DNA of 64,000 bases, taken from the NCBI GenBank assembly GCA_002917075.1, contig NTMA01000046.1, forward strand, positions 1 to 64,000. Direction: 5' to 3'. Below are positions 31,924-42,785 of this stretch, piece after piece. The first letter of the stretch is position 1. Every line of letters begins with the position of its first letter. The stretch comes from Hawksworthiomyces lignivorus. Its lineage: Eukaryota > Ascomycota > Sordariomycetes > Ophiostomatales > Ophiostomataceae. The notes below the pieces were generated by a model. The model worked only from the letters and a program-made list of their open reading frames with translations, made no database searches and was not told the DNA's origin. A program made the translations under genes and the position numbers.

Positions 31924-34013
31924 ATGCCTGCCACACTCTCGCCCGGTGGTACCAATGGCACCAAGACCCCCGTCGGGCTGTCGGCGAACGACAATATCAC
32001 CCGCTTCGCAGCGCCCAGCCGGCCCTTGAGCCCGCTGCCCGCCCATGCCCTCTTCAACAACAAGACCCGCTGCTTCGTCTACGGTCTGCAGCCCCGTGCC
32101 GTCCAGGGCATGCTGGACTTTGACTTCATCTGCAAGCGCGCCACCCCGTCCGTCGCTGGCATCATCTACACCTTCGGCGGCCAGTTCGTCAGCAAGATGT
32201 ACTGGGGCACCAGCGAGACTCTGCTGCCCGTCTACCAGGAGGTGCCCAAGGCCATGGCCAAGCACCCTGACGTCGACGTCGTCGTCAACTTCGCCTCGTC
32301 GCGCAGTGTCTACAGCTCCACCCTCGAGCTCCTGGAGTTCCCCCAGATCAAGACCATCGCCATCATTGCCGAGGGTGTTCCCGAGCGGGTAAGGATCCCT
32401 CCTTTTTTTTGTGTCACTGTTGATTTGCTTTCCACCTCACCGCCTCTTGCTTGAACCCCTGCAGATAACTGACAGCTATGCAGAGAGCACGTGAGATCGC
32501 CCACCTGGCACAGAAGAAGGGTGTCACCATCATCGGCCCCGCTACCGTCGGTGGCATCAAGCCCGGCTGCTTCAAGATCGGCAACACTGGTGGTATGATG
32601 GACAACATTGTTGCGTCCAAGCTCTACCGCAAGGGCTCCGTCGGCTACGTCTCCAAGTCTGGTGGCATGTCCAACGAGCTGAACAACATCGTCTCTCAGA
32701 ACACTGATGGCGTCTACGAGGGTGTCGCCATTGGCGGTGACCGCTATCCCGGCACCACCTTCATCGACCATCTGCTGCGCTACCAGGCTGATCCCGACTG
32801 CAAGATCCTTCTGCTGCTGGGCGAGGTCGGTGGTGTCGAGGAGTACAAGGTCATCAATGCCGTGAAGCAGGGCATCATCACCAAGCCCATTGTGGCCTGG
32901 GCCATCGGCACGTGCGCCAGCATGTTCAAGACTGAGGTCCAGTTCGGCCACGCCGGTGCGTTTGCCAACTCCCAGCTGGAGACCGCTGCCACCAAGAACA
33001 AGTCGATGCGGGAAGCTGGCTTCTTCGTGCCGAACACCTTTGAGGAGATGCCCCAGCTGCTGAAGAGCGTCTACGACAACCTCGTCAAGAAGGGCACCAT
33101 CAAGCCCAGCGCCGAGCCTGTCGTGCCCAAGATCCCCATCGACTACTCGTGGGCTCAGGAGCTCGGCCTCATCCGCAAGCCCGCTGCCTTCATCTCTACC
33201 ATCTCCGACGACCGTGGCCAGGAGCTCCTGTACGCCGGCATGCCCATCTCTGACGTCTTCAAGGAGGACATCGGTATCGGCGGTGTCATGTCTCTGCTGT
33301 GGTTCCGTCGTCGCCTGCCCGACTACGCCTCCAAGTTCCTGGAGATGGTTCTCATGCTTACTGCTGACCACGGTCCGGCTGTGTCTGGTGCCATGAACAC
33401 TATCATCACCACCCGTGCCGGCAAGGACCTGATCAGCGCCCTCGTCTCTGGTCTGCTGACCATCGGCTCGCGCTTCGGTGGTGCCCTGGACGGCGCCGCC
33501 GAGGAGTTCACGCGCGCCTCTGACAAGGGCCTGAGCCCCCGCGAGTTCGTCGACAGCATGCGTAAGGCCAACAAGCTGATTCCCGGCATTGGCCACCGTG
33601 TCAAGTCGCGGAACAACCCCGATCTGCGTGTCGAGCTGGTCAAGCAGTACGTCATCGAGAAGTTCCCCAGCCACAAGCTGCTCGACTACGCCCTGGCCGT
33701 CGAGACCGTCACCACGTCCAAGAAGGACAACCTCATCCTGAACGTCGACGGCTGCGTTGCCGTCTGCTTCGTCGACCTGATGCGCAACTGCGGTGCCTTC
33801 AGCCCCGAGGAGGCCGAGGACTACCTGAACATGGGTGTCCTGAACGGTCTGTTCGTCCTCGGCCGGAGTATCGGTCTGATTGCCCACTACCTTGACCAGA
33901 AGAGACTGCGCACCGGCCTCTACCGCCACCCGTGGGACGACATCACCTACCTGCTGCCGAACCTCCAGTCGGGCCCGCCCGGCGCAGAGGGTCGCGTGGA
34001 GGTGCAGATGTAA
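31924..34013 (+). CDS. ACL1: ATP-citrate synthase subunit 1 (catalytic subunit)
   Basis: Two exons, 31924-32388 and 32484-34013, encode 664 aa. The 95-nt intron has a GTAAGG donor, an AACTGAC branch point and a GCAG acceptor, joining EGVPER to RAREIAH. The first part is the CoA-binding succinyl-CoA-synthetase-alpha-like region ([13 protein letters not shown]). The motif FGHAGAF (His at about residue 311) holds the histidine phosphorylated during catalysis. The C-terminal part is citrate-synthase-like ([13 protein letters not shown]). ATG lies in the context accATGC. Together with ACL2 it supplies cytosolic acetyl-CoA for lipids, sterols and histone acetylation. No lesion is seen. Confidence 0.97.
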
Positions 34014-34723
34014 AAGCAGGGTGTGGGGCTTTGTTCGTTTTCTGTTTTGCTAGTTGCTGTTTTCTGCAGTGTAGGCTTGAATATTTTTTGTCATATTTTC
34101 GTTGCGCCGCAGTGTGTATCTCGAAATCGCAAAAGGGAAATTTTTTCTGGGCAAAGATACATTAGATACGGTCCTCGAGCTATATCTGTGAACGTCACAG
34201 GAGCGAAAAAGACCAATAGGAAAGACATGTTACGAGTAATAATACAAGGAGAAGATTTTATGATGCTTCAATTTACCTTTCTTACGAGAAGTATTACACA
34301 CGTGACGAATTGAATATAATACTCCGTAAACTTTGTGCTGTATTTGTTTGCAAGTAAATAAAATGTGGTCCGTGCGCGATTATGTAAGAGAGAGCGCCGT
34401 CTCGAAAAAAGTTCGCGACATTAGAGCTCTGTGTAGGACCGCATTGGATGACCTGACGCCACGAGACGAAATACGGAACAGAAGACGAGCTCCTCGCGCA
34501 TTGGGACTTGCAATTTCTATTAGAGGCTGCAAATTGAATTCTCGTCGTAAGTCATACATAGGGCCATACAGATGTGGACAAGGAAAGGCGCCATACAATT
34601 TCAGAGCTGACGGATCACAGGTAGTTCGAAGCATACCTTCAACAGAGAGAAAGGTCCCAGGCACGGAAGGGCGAGCGACGATAGCAGCAAGATCTCGGCT
34701 ATGACGAACGATTAGCATTGAGA

Positions 34724-34767
<44 letters not shown>

Positions 34768-34774
34768 AAAAACC
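34014..34774. other. Intergenic between ACL1 and MRPL33
   Basis: Contains the ACL1 3' UTR and the short promoter of MRPL33. The (AC)18 microsatellite abuts the leader. A 123-codon plus-strand frame at 34333-34704 has no ATG in good context or family likeness. Confidence 0.5.
34726..34762. repeat. (AC)n microsatellite
   Basis: About 18 uninterrupted AC units end 12 bases before the MRPL33 start codon, so they lie in its 5' leader or core promoter. Confidence 0.95.
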
Positions 34775-35092
34775 ATGTCCTTCCTCCAGATCACCCTCCA
34801 CCGCTCCTCCATCGGCCTGCCCCAGCGCACCCGGGACGCCCTTGCCGCCCTCGGCCTGCGCCGCCGCAACCAGACGGTGGTGCACGCCGTGAACCCCTCC
34901 GTTGCGGGTCTGGTATTCCGCGTCAAGGAGCTCGTCAAGGTGGCCGAGGTGACGCAGGACCGGGAGACCACGCTGGCGGCGCTGCGTGCAGCGCGGCGAC
35001 CAGCAGCGGGGTTCGCCGTGGCGAAGAAGTACCGGACACAGGTCGAAGCAGAGGCGGCGCCAGAGGCGGCGCCAGAGTCTGAGCGGCCATGA
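34775..35092 (+). CDS. MRPL33: Mitochondrial large-subunit ribosomal protein uL30m
   Basis: A single-exon frame of 105 aa starts at ATG 34775 ([20 protein letters not shown]). The sequence fits the uL30 family: a first strand [11 protein letters not shown], a helix [19 protein letters not shown], then [17 protein letters not shown]. uL30 is a small ferredoxin-like protein of the large subunit; the short basic form here matches the mitochondrial type. The C-terminal tail is Ala/Glu-rich and not conserved. The open frame extends upstream only through the AC repeat, so the internal ATG is the sensible start. Confidence 0.88.
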   Translation: MSFLQITLHRSSIGLPQRTRDALAALGLRRRNQTVVHAVNPSVAGLVFRVKELVKVAEVTQDRETTLAALRAARRPAAGFAVAKKYRTQVEAEAAPEAAPESERP

Positions 35093-35749
35093 AAGATGGA
35101 TATAAGGGCTCGGTTGGAAGGGCATGAAAGAGGCTTTGTCTTGGGCAAAGATCATGACTGCAGCATATGTGACGGCGCTTGTATATAAACAAAGGCACGA
35201 AAAGGGGGTCTAGAAGAGGACGCATTCATGTACGACTTATTGTTAGCTATATGACAAAATAGAAAAAACTTCATTCTGTCAAGATATCTTTTCATGTCAT
35301 TTTGCTCTGCCGTACGATACGTAACCTTTACGAGCATTAAATACAGAATAGAACAAGAGACGAAGGCACATACATGCAGAGCATAATAGCCGACATAAAG
35401 TAGGTAAAATCACACATTAATACATATCGTAATCCATTCTATTTCCGAAATATAGAAGTTCATCCCAACCGTTGCTTTTATCTTGACCTCCCAAAAAGAA
35501 AAGATAACAGCGCTATTTCTGGGACGCCCGCTTTCTGGCATTTCTCTTCCCAAGATTCCTCTTTGTAATCGTCTTCAACAGAACCTTTGTGCCTCCTCTG
35601 TAGTCACCGACCACGTGGGTGTGCGTATCCTTAGATCGAACAGACGTTGTCTCCTTATCCACAGCGTCAGTGTCCGTGCCACATGCTTCGTTTCTCTCAC
35701 GATCTTCATCATAACCCATCAGAGATCTCCATTCAGCGCAAGGGGGCTC
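35093..35749. other. Convergent 3' ends of MRPL33 and EAF3
   Basis: AT-rich; no gene was recognised. It holds both 3' UTRs. Confidence 0.5.
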
Positions 35750-38558
35750 CTAGACACTCCGCACTTTATCCACGTATTCCTGATTGGGAGTCTCGTATTC
35801 GCTGACAAAGTATTTGACCATATTCTTGCCCAGCCATGTTGTCAGCTTGGTCAGTTCGTCCCGCAACCGGTTCACAGACTGCTGGTCCATGTTCGTTTGT
35901 GAAATGAGTTCGGGAAGGGACACTAATGACGGTTAGACATTGTTCAGTATAGGGAAAACCATCGGCAAAAGGTAAGTCCTACCTAAGAGACGGCATAGAT
36001 GTTCGGCACCGTATGTGTCGATGGGAGACTTGTGCTTCTCATCTGTCTCCCAGAGTTCGTGCATCTCAATATACTGGGGGCGTTCGAACCTAAGAGCGGG
36101 AGTCAGAAGCTCGGAACTGTTTCAACGCGAGAGAAAAGTTGGTAGAGAAACATACCGATAGAGCAGAATCCGCCCCAGGCACTTGTTAAAGTACTCCCGC
36201 AGTCCAGCGATGGTCTCCTCAAGAATGTCTAAACTGGCCGAGCCCTCTTCTCGATGTGGCCGTTCATAGGCAAGATAATCATCTAGTACCACCTCAGCGG
36301 GCGTCTGGTGAGGCAGCGGCACCAGTTGCTGATTTTTTGTCACGTTCTCCCAATCATCTACTAATGCTGCTTTGATATGATCTGGCATCACGAGCCGAAT
36401 GGATGGTCTGTTGTGAAATCCATCTTCCTGCTTTGGGTTAGCCAAGCCTTGCCGAGAGCCAAAAATGAAATGCTAAAATAAACAGATGCAAAAAGTCTAT
36501 AAGGCCAGAAGAACGCAAAAGAGGAGGCCGGGAAATAGCCATTAACCAGATCAGCTCGCCCACTTATACTCTGCAGAGGGTTCAGACAGGGTGAAATGTA
36601 AACGTAATCTATGACAGCAATCAAACTATGTGGGCAACAGTAGAGGAAAGTGTGGAAGAGAGAGAGGACCAGCATTGTGCTTCTGTGCTGGGAGCGCCCG
36701 ACGGGTGTTCTTCTGGTTTGTGCACTTGAAATTGGCCATGACAAGCTCTCTTCTGGCACTATCAGAAGAGTAGCAATCTCTCGATCTAGGGACAAAAGTT
36801 TTCGTCGCATACGGATTCTATACTGGCCGTTGCACTGCTAGGCAAAGACTGGTAATCAACCTCGTCTGCAGGTGAAGATAGAATCTCATCAATTGTCATG
36901 AAAAGTGTGTCGTCTGAAGATTCGGTATTTGTGTCGTCAATGACGGAATCGGGTATTTCTACGCGAGGCCCATTCAAGCCCTCGAAGAGACGAGGCTTGT
37001 CTCGCGCAGGGGTGTTCTTAGGTATGCCCGCAAGAATAATATTTGAGCTTGCCGGCATGTCTTCGTATAGTTTGCATAATTGTGGCGTCAAAGTGCCAGC
37101 TTTCTGGGCAGCCGAGATCTTGGGGTGCTGTTTCTTAAACGGACGCTGCGGCTGCTGCTGGTACCTGCTGTCTGATATATGGTTTCCCAAATCGTCTATG
37201 TATCGATGTCTCTTCGAAGGGAGCGCTGTAAGATGATCCTGAACTCGACAGAATAGCATCTGCTCATGCTTTCGATATGCATCGACGCTGCACAGCCGCG
37301 CCAAATTTGATTTAGGTGCCCGCTTTGCTTTAGAGATCGCCATGGTAAAGCCTAGCCAGACAAGATGAATTGTGCAATGTGCAGGGTACGAGGATATGAA
37401 GAAAATCTGAGCAGTAGCCAATGGTAGGTTTAATAAAGCAGGATGTGGAAAAGACGACTAGGGTAACCACTGGTCATGGTCTTAAATGGAAAGTAAGAAT
37501 TCTTGTGAGTGAAGCAGATGGAAGAGAAACAAGAGAAAAGGCTAGAGTTGAAAGAGTTTCAAAACAGCATCTGAAAATGGAAGATGAAAACAAGCAATAA
37601 TGTGCGTGAGAAAAAAAATTCCCGACTTTGGAAATTGAGAAAAAGTGGCTGCAATCTGATACTTATGAGAAATAAATTTGTTGGAAACGAAGACACCAAC
37701 GGCAGATTCTTTTTCTCACTAACTTGGCGTCCTCTGCACATAACAGACAGTATGAGAGTCATAAGAAGGCACTCAAATTCCAAAAGTATCGTGTGTGAGG
37801 TGTTACCAATGTTGATGATGGAGAGAGATTTGTGCGTGTGTTGGAAATGCAAATATTGCATCGACAAAATATCGAACCCAGTTGAGACCACCATAATGAA
37901 AACCAACAAATTTTTTTTAAAAAACAGCAGCAAAGTATTGACAAAAAAAAAAGCTGCAACTTACTTGCTCTAGGTCGTAGTCGCGCTGCTGTCTCCGCGG
38001 TCCGCGAGCATGCGCCAGCGAGGCAGCGCCTGTCCGCTCTTCGCTGCCGCGCGCAGAGGCCATCTCCGAGTCCCGCCCCAGGCCGTGGCGGTCGGCCAGG
38101 TGGTGGTGGTCGCGCCCGGTCCGCTCGCCTGGCGTTGCTGTGCCCGTGCCGCTGCCGCTGGCACCGGGCCCCCCACCCGGACCGCCGACGACGCCAGCCG
38201 CCGCCGCGGCTAGGCTCGACCGCCCGCTGCTGCCGGTGCCTACGAGGCCGCCCGGGCCCAGGGACGTCTTCTTGGTGGCCTTGGCGTTCTTCTGCTGCTG
38301 CAGGAAGCGGGCCTGGTCGCGCAGCTGGACGGCCAGCTCGCGGTTCTCGTCGTTGAACTTGCGCACGCGGTCCTGGGGCACCCAGTCGTCCCAGGTGTTC
38401 TTCCAGCCCTTGTAGTGGATGCGGTAGAACCAGCGCTGGCTCTCGGCCCCGGTGCCCTGCTTGACGTCGAGGATGCGGGCCTCATAGAGCATGTCCATGT
38501 GGAAGCAGAAGACCCGCTCGTCCACTGCAAAGGGGGCGTTGGCCTGTTTTGGCGGCAT
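35750..38558 (-). CDS. EAF3: Chromodomain/MRG protein Eaf3
   Basis: Four exons, 38558-37965, 36427-36156, 36089-35983 and 35922-35750, give 381 aa with all phases agreeing. The N-terminal chromo barrel (VDERVFCFHMDMLYEARILD, HYKGWKNTWDDWVPQDRV) is followed by a Gly/Ala-rich linker with GRDHHH. The C-terminal MRG domain covers about 200-375 (RPSIRLVMPDHIKAALVDDW, QQLVPLPH, DTYGAEHLCRLL, TWLGKNMVKYF). Eaf3 binds methylated H3K36 and works in the NuA4 acetyltransferase and Rpd3S deacetylase complexes. Intron 1 is 1537 nt (GTAAGT donor, GGCTAAC branch, GCAG acceptor), far longer than its neighbours, and contains a separate ORF. It shares a 719-bp divergent promoter region with Cnl2. Confidence 0.95.
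36786..37343 (-). CDS. Hypothetical protein nested in EAF3 intron 1
   Basis: A 185-aa frame (MAISKAKRAPKSNLARLCSV) starts at an ATG in the context accATGG and lies wholly inside the first EAF3 intron on the same strand. A TTTATTAAA box lies about 90 bases upstream. The protein is basic at its start (KAKRAPK), Gln-rich near residue 65 and acidic later (DTNTESSDD). No domain was recognised. Composition and length look more coding-like than the other intronic frames, but no homologue can be named. Alternatives are a chance ORF, an alternative EAF3 exon, or an inserted gene. The EAF3 splice junction reads correctly without it. Confidence 0.45.
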   Translation of the reverse strand: MAISKAKRAPKSNLARLCSVDAYRKHEQMLFCRVQDHLTALPSKRHRYIDDLGNHISDSRYQQQPQRPFKKQHPKISAAQKAGTLTPQLCKLYEDMPASSNIILAGIPKNTPARDKPRLFEGLNGPRVEIPDSVIDDTNTESSDDTLFMTIDEILSSPADEVDYQSLPSSATASIESVCDENFCP

Positions 38559-39277
38559 GGTGGAGAGGGGGTGAGAGAATGAGAGAGCGAGAGAGTGAGG
38601 GCGAGAGAATAAAGAAGAGTCGAGGAGTCTCCTATGAAAATGGGACACAGAGAGGGGAAGAATGGTGCAACCTGTATAGATGCGATAAATGAAAAAGGGG
38701 AAAGGGAGAGACGACGTTGGGGATTGACCGTGTTCCAGGACAGGCTTTCCCTATTCCTTTCACACAAATTTTATAAGAAAATAGGGCGAGCAGCTGTCAA
38801 GAGAGCCAGAATAGACGCTTATCGATACTTAGCCACTTAACGAAATAGATCTGCCGCAAGAAGAGAAAGTCCTTCAATTCCCCTTTCAGTTGATCTGTCC
38901 ACGATAGCTATCAATCATAAATCAATGAGAGATATGTATAAGATCACAAAGAAATTTCAGAACTTGAAGAATAAGAGAAGACGTTGTGTCGTGAGTTTTG
39001 ACGGCAGTCACGGGACTCTCACCTGGGTTTTTTTATGAGCTCTCCCTGCTCTGGTACCTATTTTATTGGCGCTGAATCGCGTCGAGAACGCGCGACGCGC
39101 CTATAGGGGCCGCTACTAACGCCTGCACTTTATACATCGCACCCCTCCCCCAATCCGGAAAAGCATAGGTTCGCACAGGTGAATGCTGACGAAACGGGGA
39201 CATTTTATCGTGCGTCAATTTTTGCTTTCAATTCCTCACAGATTTTGCAAACGTCCATCCCATCATTGCAAAACACC
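38559..39277. promoter_or_regulatory. Divergent promoter of EAF3 and Cnl2
   Basis: This 719-bp gap separates two divergent start codons. It has a purine-rich run just upstream of EAF3 (gagagagcgagagagtgagg). The start sites were not located. Confidence 0.5.
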
Positions 39278-39964
39278 ATGGCGCCGTCCGAGGCCTCCAT
39301 TCTCGAGCAGTTCCTGCTGGCCCCGGCCCAGCTGCCCGCCATCCTGTCCCTGGCCGACTTTGCCGCCCTGTTCCCCCGCAGCCTGCATGGTTCGCCCCAG
39401 GTCCGCGCCCTCTACCGCGACCTACAGCGCCGGCGCGGCGCCCTGATCGACGCGGTCGCTGCCGACATCGACGCCGAGGTTGCCCGCGGTCGGCTGCTAC
39501 GGCGGCACGCGCTACGGGCGCGCCTGCGGGCTGACGCCCAGGAGGATGCGGCGGCGGACGACGAGCTGCAGATCGAACGGTTTGTGGCCAGAGCTCTTTC
39601 CGGCGGCAACGACAACGAGACTGAGAACGGCGCACGGAGCCCTGCTCGTGGCACCGCCACCGCTGCAGCCGCGGCCGCCTCATCTTCGACAGCCTCTTCC
39701 CACACCCTAGCCTCTATCGTCGCAGAGCTGGAGGCCGCCGCGGAGGACCTCGAGGCCGACGTGCGGCAGCTCGACGAGGAGGAGGCCCGCCTGCGGGAGG
39801 TCGTCCAGCAGGCCATCGGCGGGCTCAGCGACCTCCGGTATGGCCGGCTGGCCAACCCACAGCTTCGCGATCAGGTGCTCGAAGGCCTGCAGAACGTCCA
39901 AGCCGTCTGCGAGGCGACGACAGCGAACAGAGGCGTAGGCACAGGTACTACGACGACCACATGA
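39278..39964 (+). CDS. Cnl2/Nkp2-family kinetochore protein
   Basis: A single-exon frame of 228 aa starts at MAPSEASILEQFLLAPAQLP, with ATG in the context aacaccATGG. The first 70 residues carry the Cnl2/Nkp2 signature (ILEQFLL, LADFAALFPRSLHGSPQVRA, LYRDLQRRRGALIDAV). A disordered Ala/Thr-rich stretch leads to a second coiled coil (about 165-200, ELEAAAEDLEADVRQLDEEE). In yeasts Nkp2 (with Nkp1) binds the COMA subcomplex of the inner kinetochore, which includes the CENP-Q homologue; a CENP-Q gene lies 2.8 kb downstream here. The C-terminus is Thr-rich and probably unstructured. Confidence 0.85.
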   Translation: MAPSEASILEQFLLAPAQLPAILSLADFAALFPRSLHGSPQVRALYRDLQRRRGALIDAVAADIDAEVARGRLLRRHALRARLRADAQEDAAADDELQIERFVARALSGGNDNETENGARSPARGTATAAAAAASSSTASSHTLASIVAELEAAAEDLEADVRQLDEEEARLREVVQQAIGGLSDLRYGRLANPQLRDQVLEGLQNVQAVCEATTANRGVGTGTTTTT

Positions 39965-40439
39965 AACCTTAATGAAAATCGTCAATCTCAACGTGCAATC
40001 GAGAAGAAGATCATATAAAAGTTTGGATACTCGTCTAAATAAAAGAGAGAGAAGCGAGTAGTTTCTCAGGGCGATAACTATCGACATTATTTAAGTGCGA
40101 GGCATTGGTGCTCGACATTTCGACTACGCAAGACGTATAAACCAAAAAAAAAGACTGCACGACAAGCGCGCCTTCGACGCTTGCTTAAAGCAGTTCTTCC
40201 GCCCATCCCGGCCCTTACGTGCCCTCTATCCTTCTATTATCGTTTACCATCACCCTCATATTTTATACCAATCCAATGGCAATATGCATTCGATCACGGG
40301 GAAGATATCAATTGATCTTTCCATAGCTCGACTCTTCTCACCATAATCTCACCCCACTAACTCATCTTAAAGCTGTCTTTCTAAACAAAAAAGACATATA
40401 TTTTGTATCCAAGCACATCAGAGCGATGGAACAACCCCT
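39965..40439. other. Convergent 3' ends of Cnl2 and the secretory membrane protein
   Basis: No gene was recognised. Confidence 0.5.
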
Positions 40440-41461
40440 TTACTGCGCCGCAGGGCGGGCCGGACCACCGGGGGTAGGTCCCATACGACGGCCCCTGTGA
40501 GAGAAGAATAGAGTTAGCGCTGCAACACCAAAATACTAGGCGGATAGGGCAATAAAGAAAGCCAAAAATAAAAATAAAAATAAACACATACATCATGGTG
40601 CGGCTAATGAAGGAGACGCCGATCATGAACATCCAGTTGGGCACGACGTTGAAGAACCAGAGGACGTAGCCGATGGGGACAGCCAGGCCGTTCTGGGCCA
40701 GGGTGCCGTCGAGCGGGTGGAAGTTGCCCTCAAGCAGGCGGAAGCCCTCCTTGGACTGGCTCTCAGCGAAGCCGGTGATGGTCTCCGCGGTGGTCGTGGT
40801 GAGGTTGAGGCGGCGGAAGTAGATGTCCGTCTTGGCCGGCTTGGGCAGCAGCTCAAAGACGTAGAGATAGCCGGGGCTGACGGACCAGCTGTTGCACAGG
40901 ACGGGCTGGTCGTCGCAGTTGATGACACCCGTGTGCGGGCCGCTGGCGGCGGCCGCAATCTTAGGCGCGGCGGCGCTAAAAGCGTTCTCAATGTTGTCGC
41001 AGTGGCCTGCCGAGGGAAAGAAAAAACATGTATGTTAGAGCGGAAAGATTTAAATGCATTGTGGCAGGTAGCAGAGTTTGCAAAACAAGTCAATTAGTCA
41101 GTGTAGTCCGCTGCTACTTACCGAAGCATGTCTTGTTGCGGCCTGTGATCAGCACCCACCACTCCTCCGGGGTGGTGGCGGCGGGCTGGACAGGCGCGTA
41201 GATGGTGTCCTTCCAGTTGTCCAGAGTAAGCTGGACGGATGGGTTCACCTGCGCCTGGCTGCCTGCGGCCGAAGCCGCGCCAGCTGCGGCGGCAGCAGCA
41301 GCTGTGGTGCCGGCGGAAGCCGGAGCGGCAGCCGGTGCGCCGACGCCAAAGGAGCCTAGGAAGTTCTGGAACTGCGCCTTGTACTGGTCGAACACGCCCT
41401 CCTGAGCAGACACGCCGAGGAGAGGAAGGGCCAGGAGACCCGAAGCTGCTGAGAAGCGCAT
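40440..41461 (-). CDS. Secretory membrane protein, possibly thioredoxin-like
   Basis: Three exons, 41461-41122, 41006-40592 and 40494-40440, give 269 aa with consistent phases (1, 2). A signal peptide (MRFSAASGLLALPLLGVSAQ) precedes an Ala-rich linker and a conserved core. The core reads LTLDNWKDTIYAPV, EEWWVLITGRNKTCFGHC, INCDDQPVLCNSW, GYLYVFELLP. This order (strand WWVLITG, a cysteine pair CFGHC, then NCDDQPVLC) resembles a thioredoxin fold with a C-x3-C pair in place of C-x2-C. A hydrophobic segment near the end (PIGYVLWFFNVVPNWMFMIG) and the short tail GRRMGPTPGG make a membrane anchor with a cytosolic tail. An ER redox or chaperone role is inference only. Confidence 0.8.
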
Positions 41462-42785
41462 CTTGTGTGAGAAAAAATGGAGGTGGAAAGAAATGGAAAG
41501 GAAAAGAAGGTGGACCCAAGTATCGGGAATATATTAAAAGGACTGCGGAATAAAGTAACAAAAAAATTGGTAGCAAAAAGGAAAGACGGCGAAGCTGGAA
41601 GATACCAAAGAACACAAGCTAAAGAAAAGAAGAAGAAAAAGCAAACGAATTCGTCGTTTGTCAAGCAAGGGGGCAAAGGGAGCTGAGCGAAAGGGGAGAA
41701 GAAGAGAAGAGGAGAAACGGAGAATGGGGAGCAGAGAATAGAGAATTAGAGGAGAGCTGTCAACATGCGAAGGAAGGATAGTGTTCTCCGTAATAATAGC
41801 CCAATGAGCCAAGATAATAAGACGAGAGCAAGGCCAGTGTTACCCACACACCAGCAGAGCGTTGAGAGGGGATTGGATGGCCGAAGCAACCAGAACGTGT
41901 CTGGATCTCTGCCTATCTTGCGGCAGTCCCCCCAGCTTCCCCGACTTTGGGAGTCGTCACGTGTAAGATGGCGGACTTTGCGGCGGATGAGCTGCCCGTC
42001 GCTCCTTTTCCAAGCTCTTACGCTCCTTCCTTTTCTATTGTCTACGTACTTTGTTTGTTGTGGTGGTTTACGGGTGACTTCCTTTAGAGGCAAGTCAAGA
42101 GATGCGTTATCTTTACCTATGCGCTACCGTAAGAAAAAAAAATAAAATAAAATAAACAGGGGCCAATTAATAACTAAATATATACAAAATAGAAACATAG
42201 AATATTAAACAAAACATTAAACATACGAGCAACTAGAACAAAAAATATAAACACAACATGCGGCAGCTTACGCACAGAAGCCATTGCCTTGGGACAGATA
42301 AAGCCGAAAGAAAGTGCTCTGCACGAGTACGAGTACGACCAGCAGGCTTATTTCGCTTTTGCTGTGTTGGGGATTTTCCCAGTAAATCACAACATTGTGC
42401 GAGACAGACTCTGCTGTTGTCCAGCAACGGGGTCCCAAGAAAAACGCAATTTCAATAGCGTCGTTGAAATGCGGGCCAGAGTACCATGCTAGTGGGGTTA
42501 GTAAAAGCTGCTGTTTATTGCGGAATGCATCAGTGTCACGTGGGATCCTAGCTACTATTTTGGCTGAGAGCTCAGGGGACCCACAGCTAGCGCTCCGGCC
42601 GATAACGATAAGCTAGACAATCAACCACATAGCCATTTACGCCATCATACAAGTCGTGATAACGCTTTGGACGCGCCGAGAAAAACTCCATGGCAATTTA
42701 TACCGCCAACAGCAACAATGGTTTGTTACCGCTTCCCAAGAGAGTACGATGCGATTTCAACTAGCTGACAAGAAACTGGAAATAA
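41462..42785. other. Divergent region between the secretory gene and CENP-Q
   Basis: No gene was recognised. It holds the promoters of the two flanking divergent genes. Short frames on both strands are not family-like. Confidence 0.5.

Noticed and set aside
32310..33929. 539-codon minus-strand open frame
   Set aside because: Antisense to ACL1; strong codon bias of ACL1 leaves the reverse frame open. The MET6 antisense frame at 46677-48035 has the same cause.
36388..36810. 140-codon minus-strand frame at the 3' end of EAF3 intron 1
   Set aside because: It runs across the EAF3 acceptor into exon 2 in another frame and has no coding-like features of its own.
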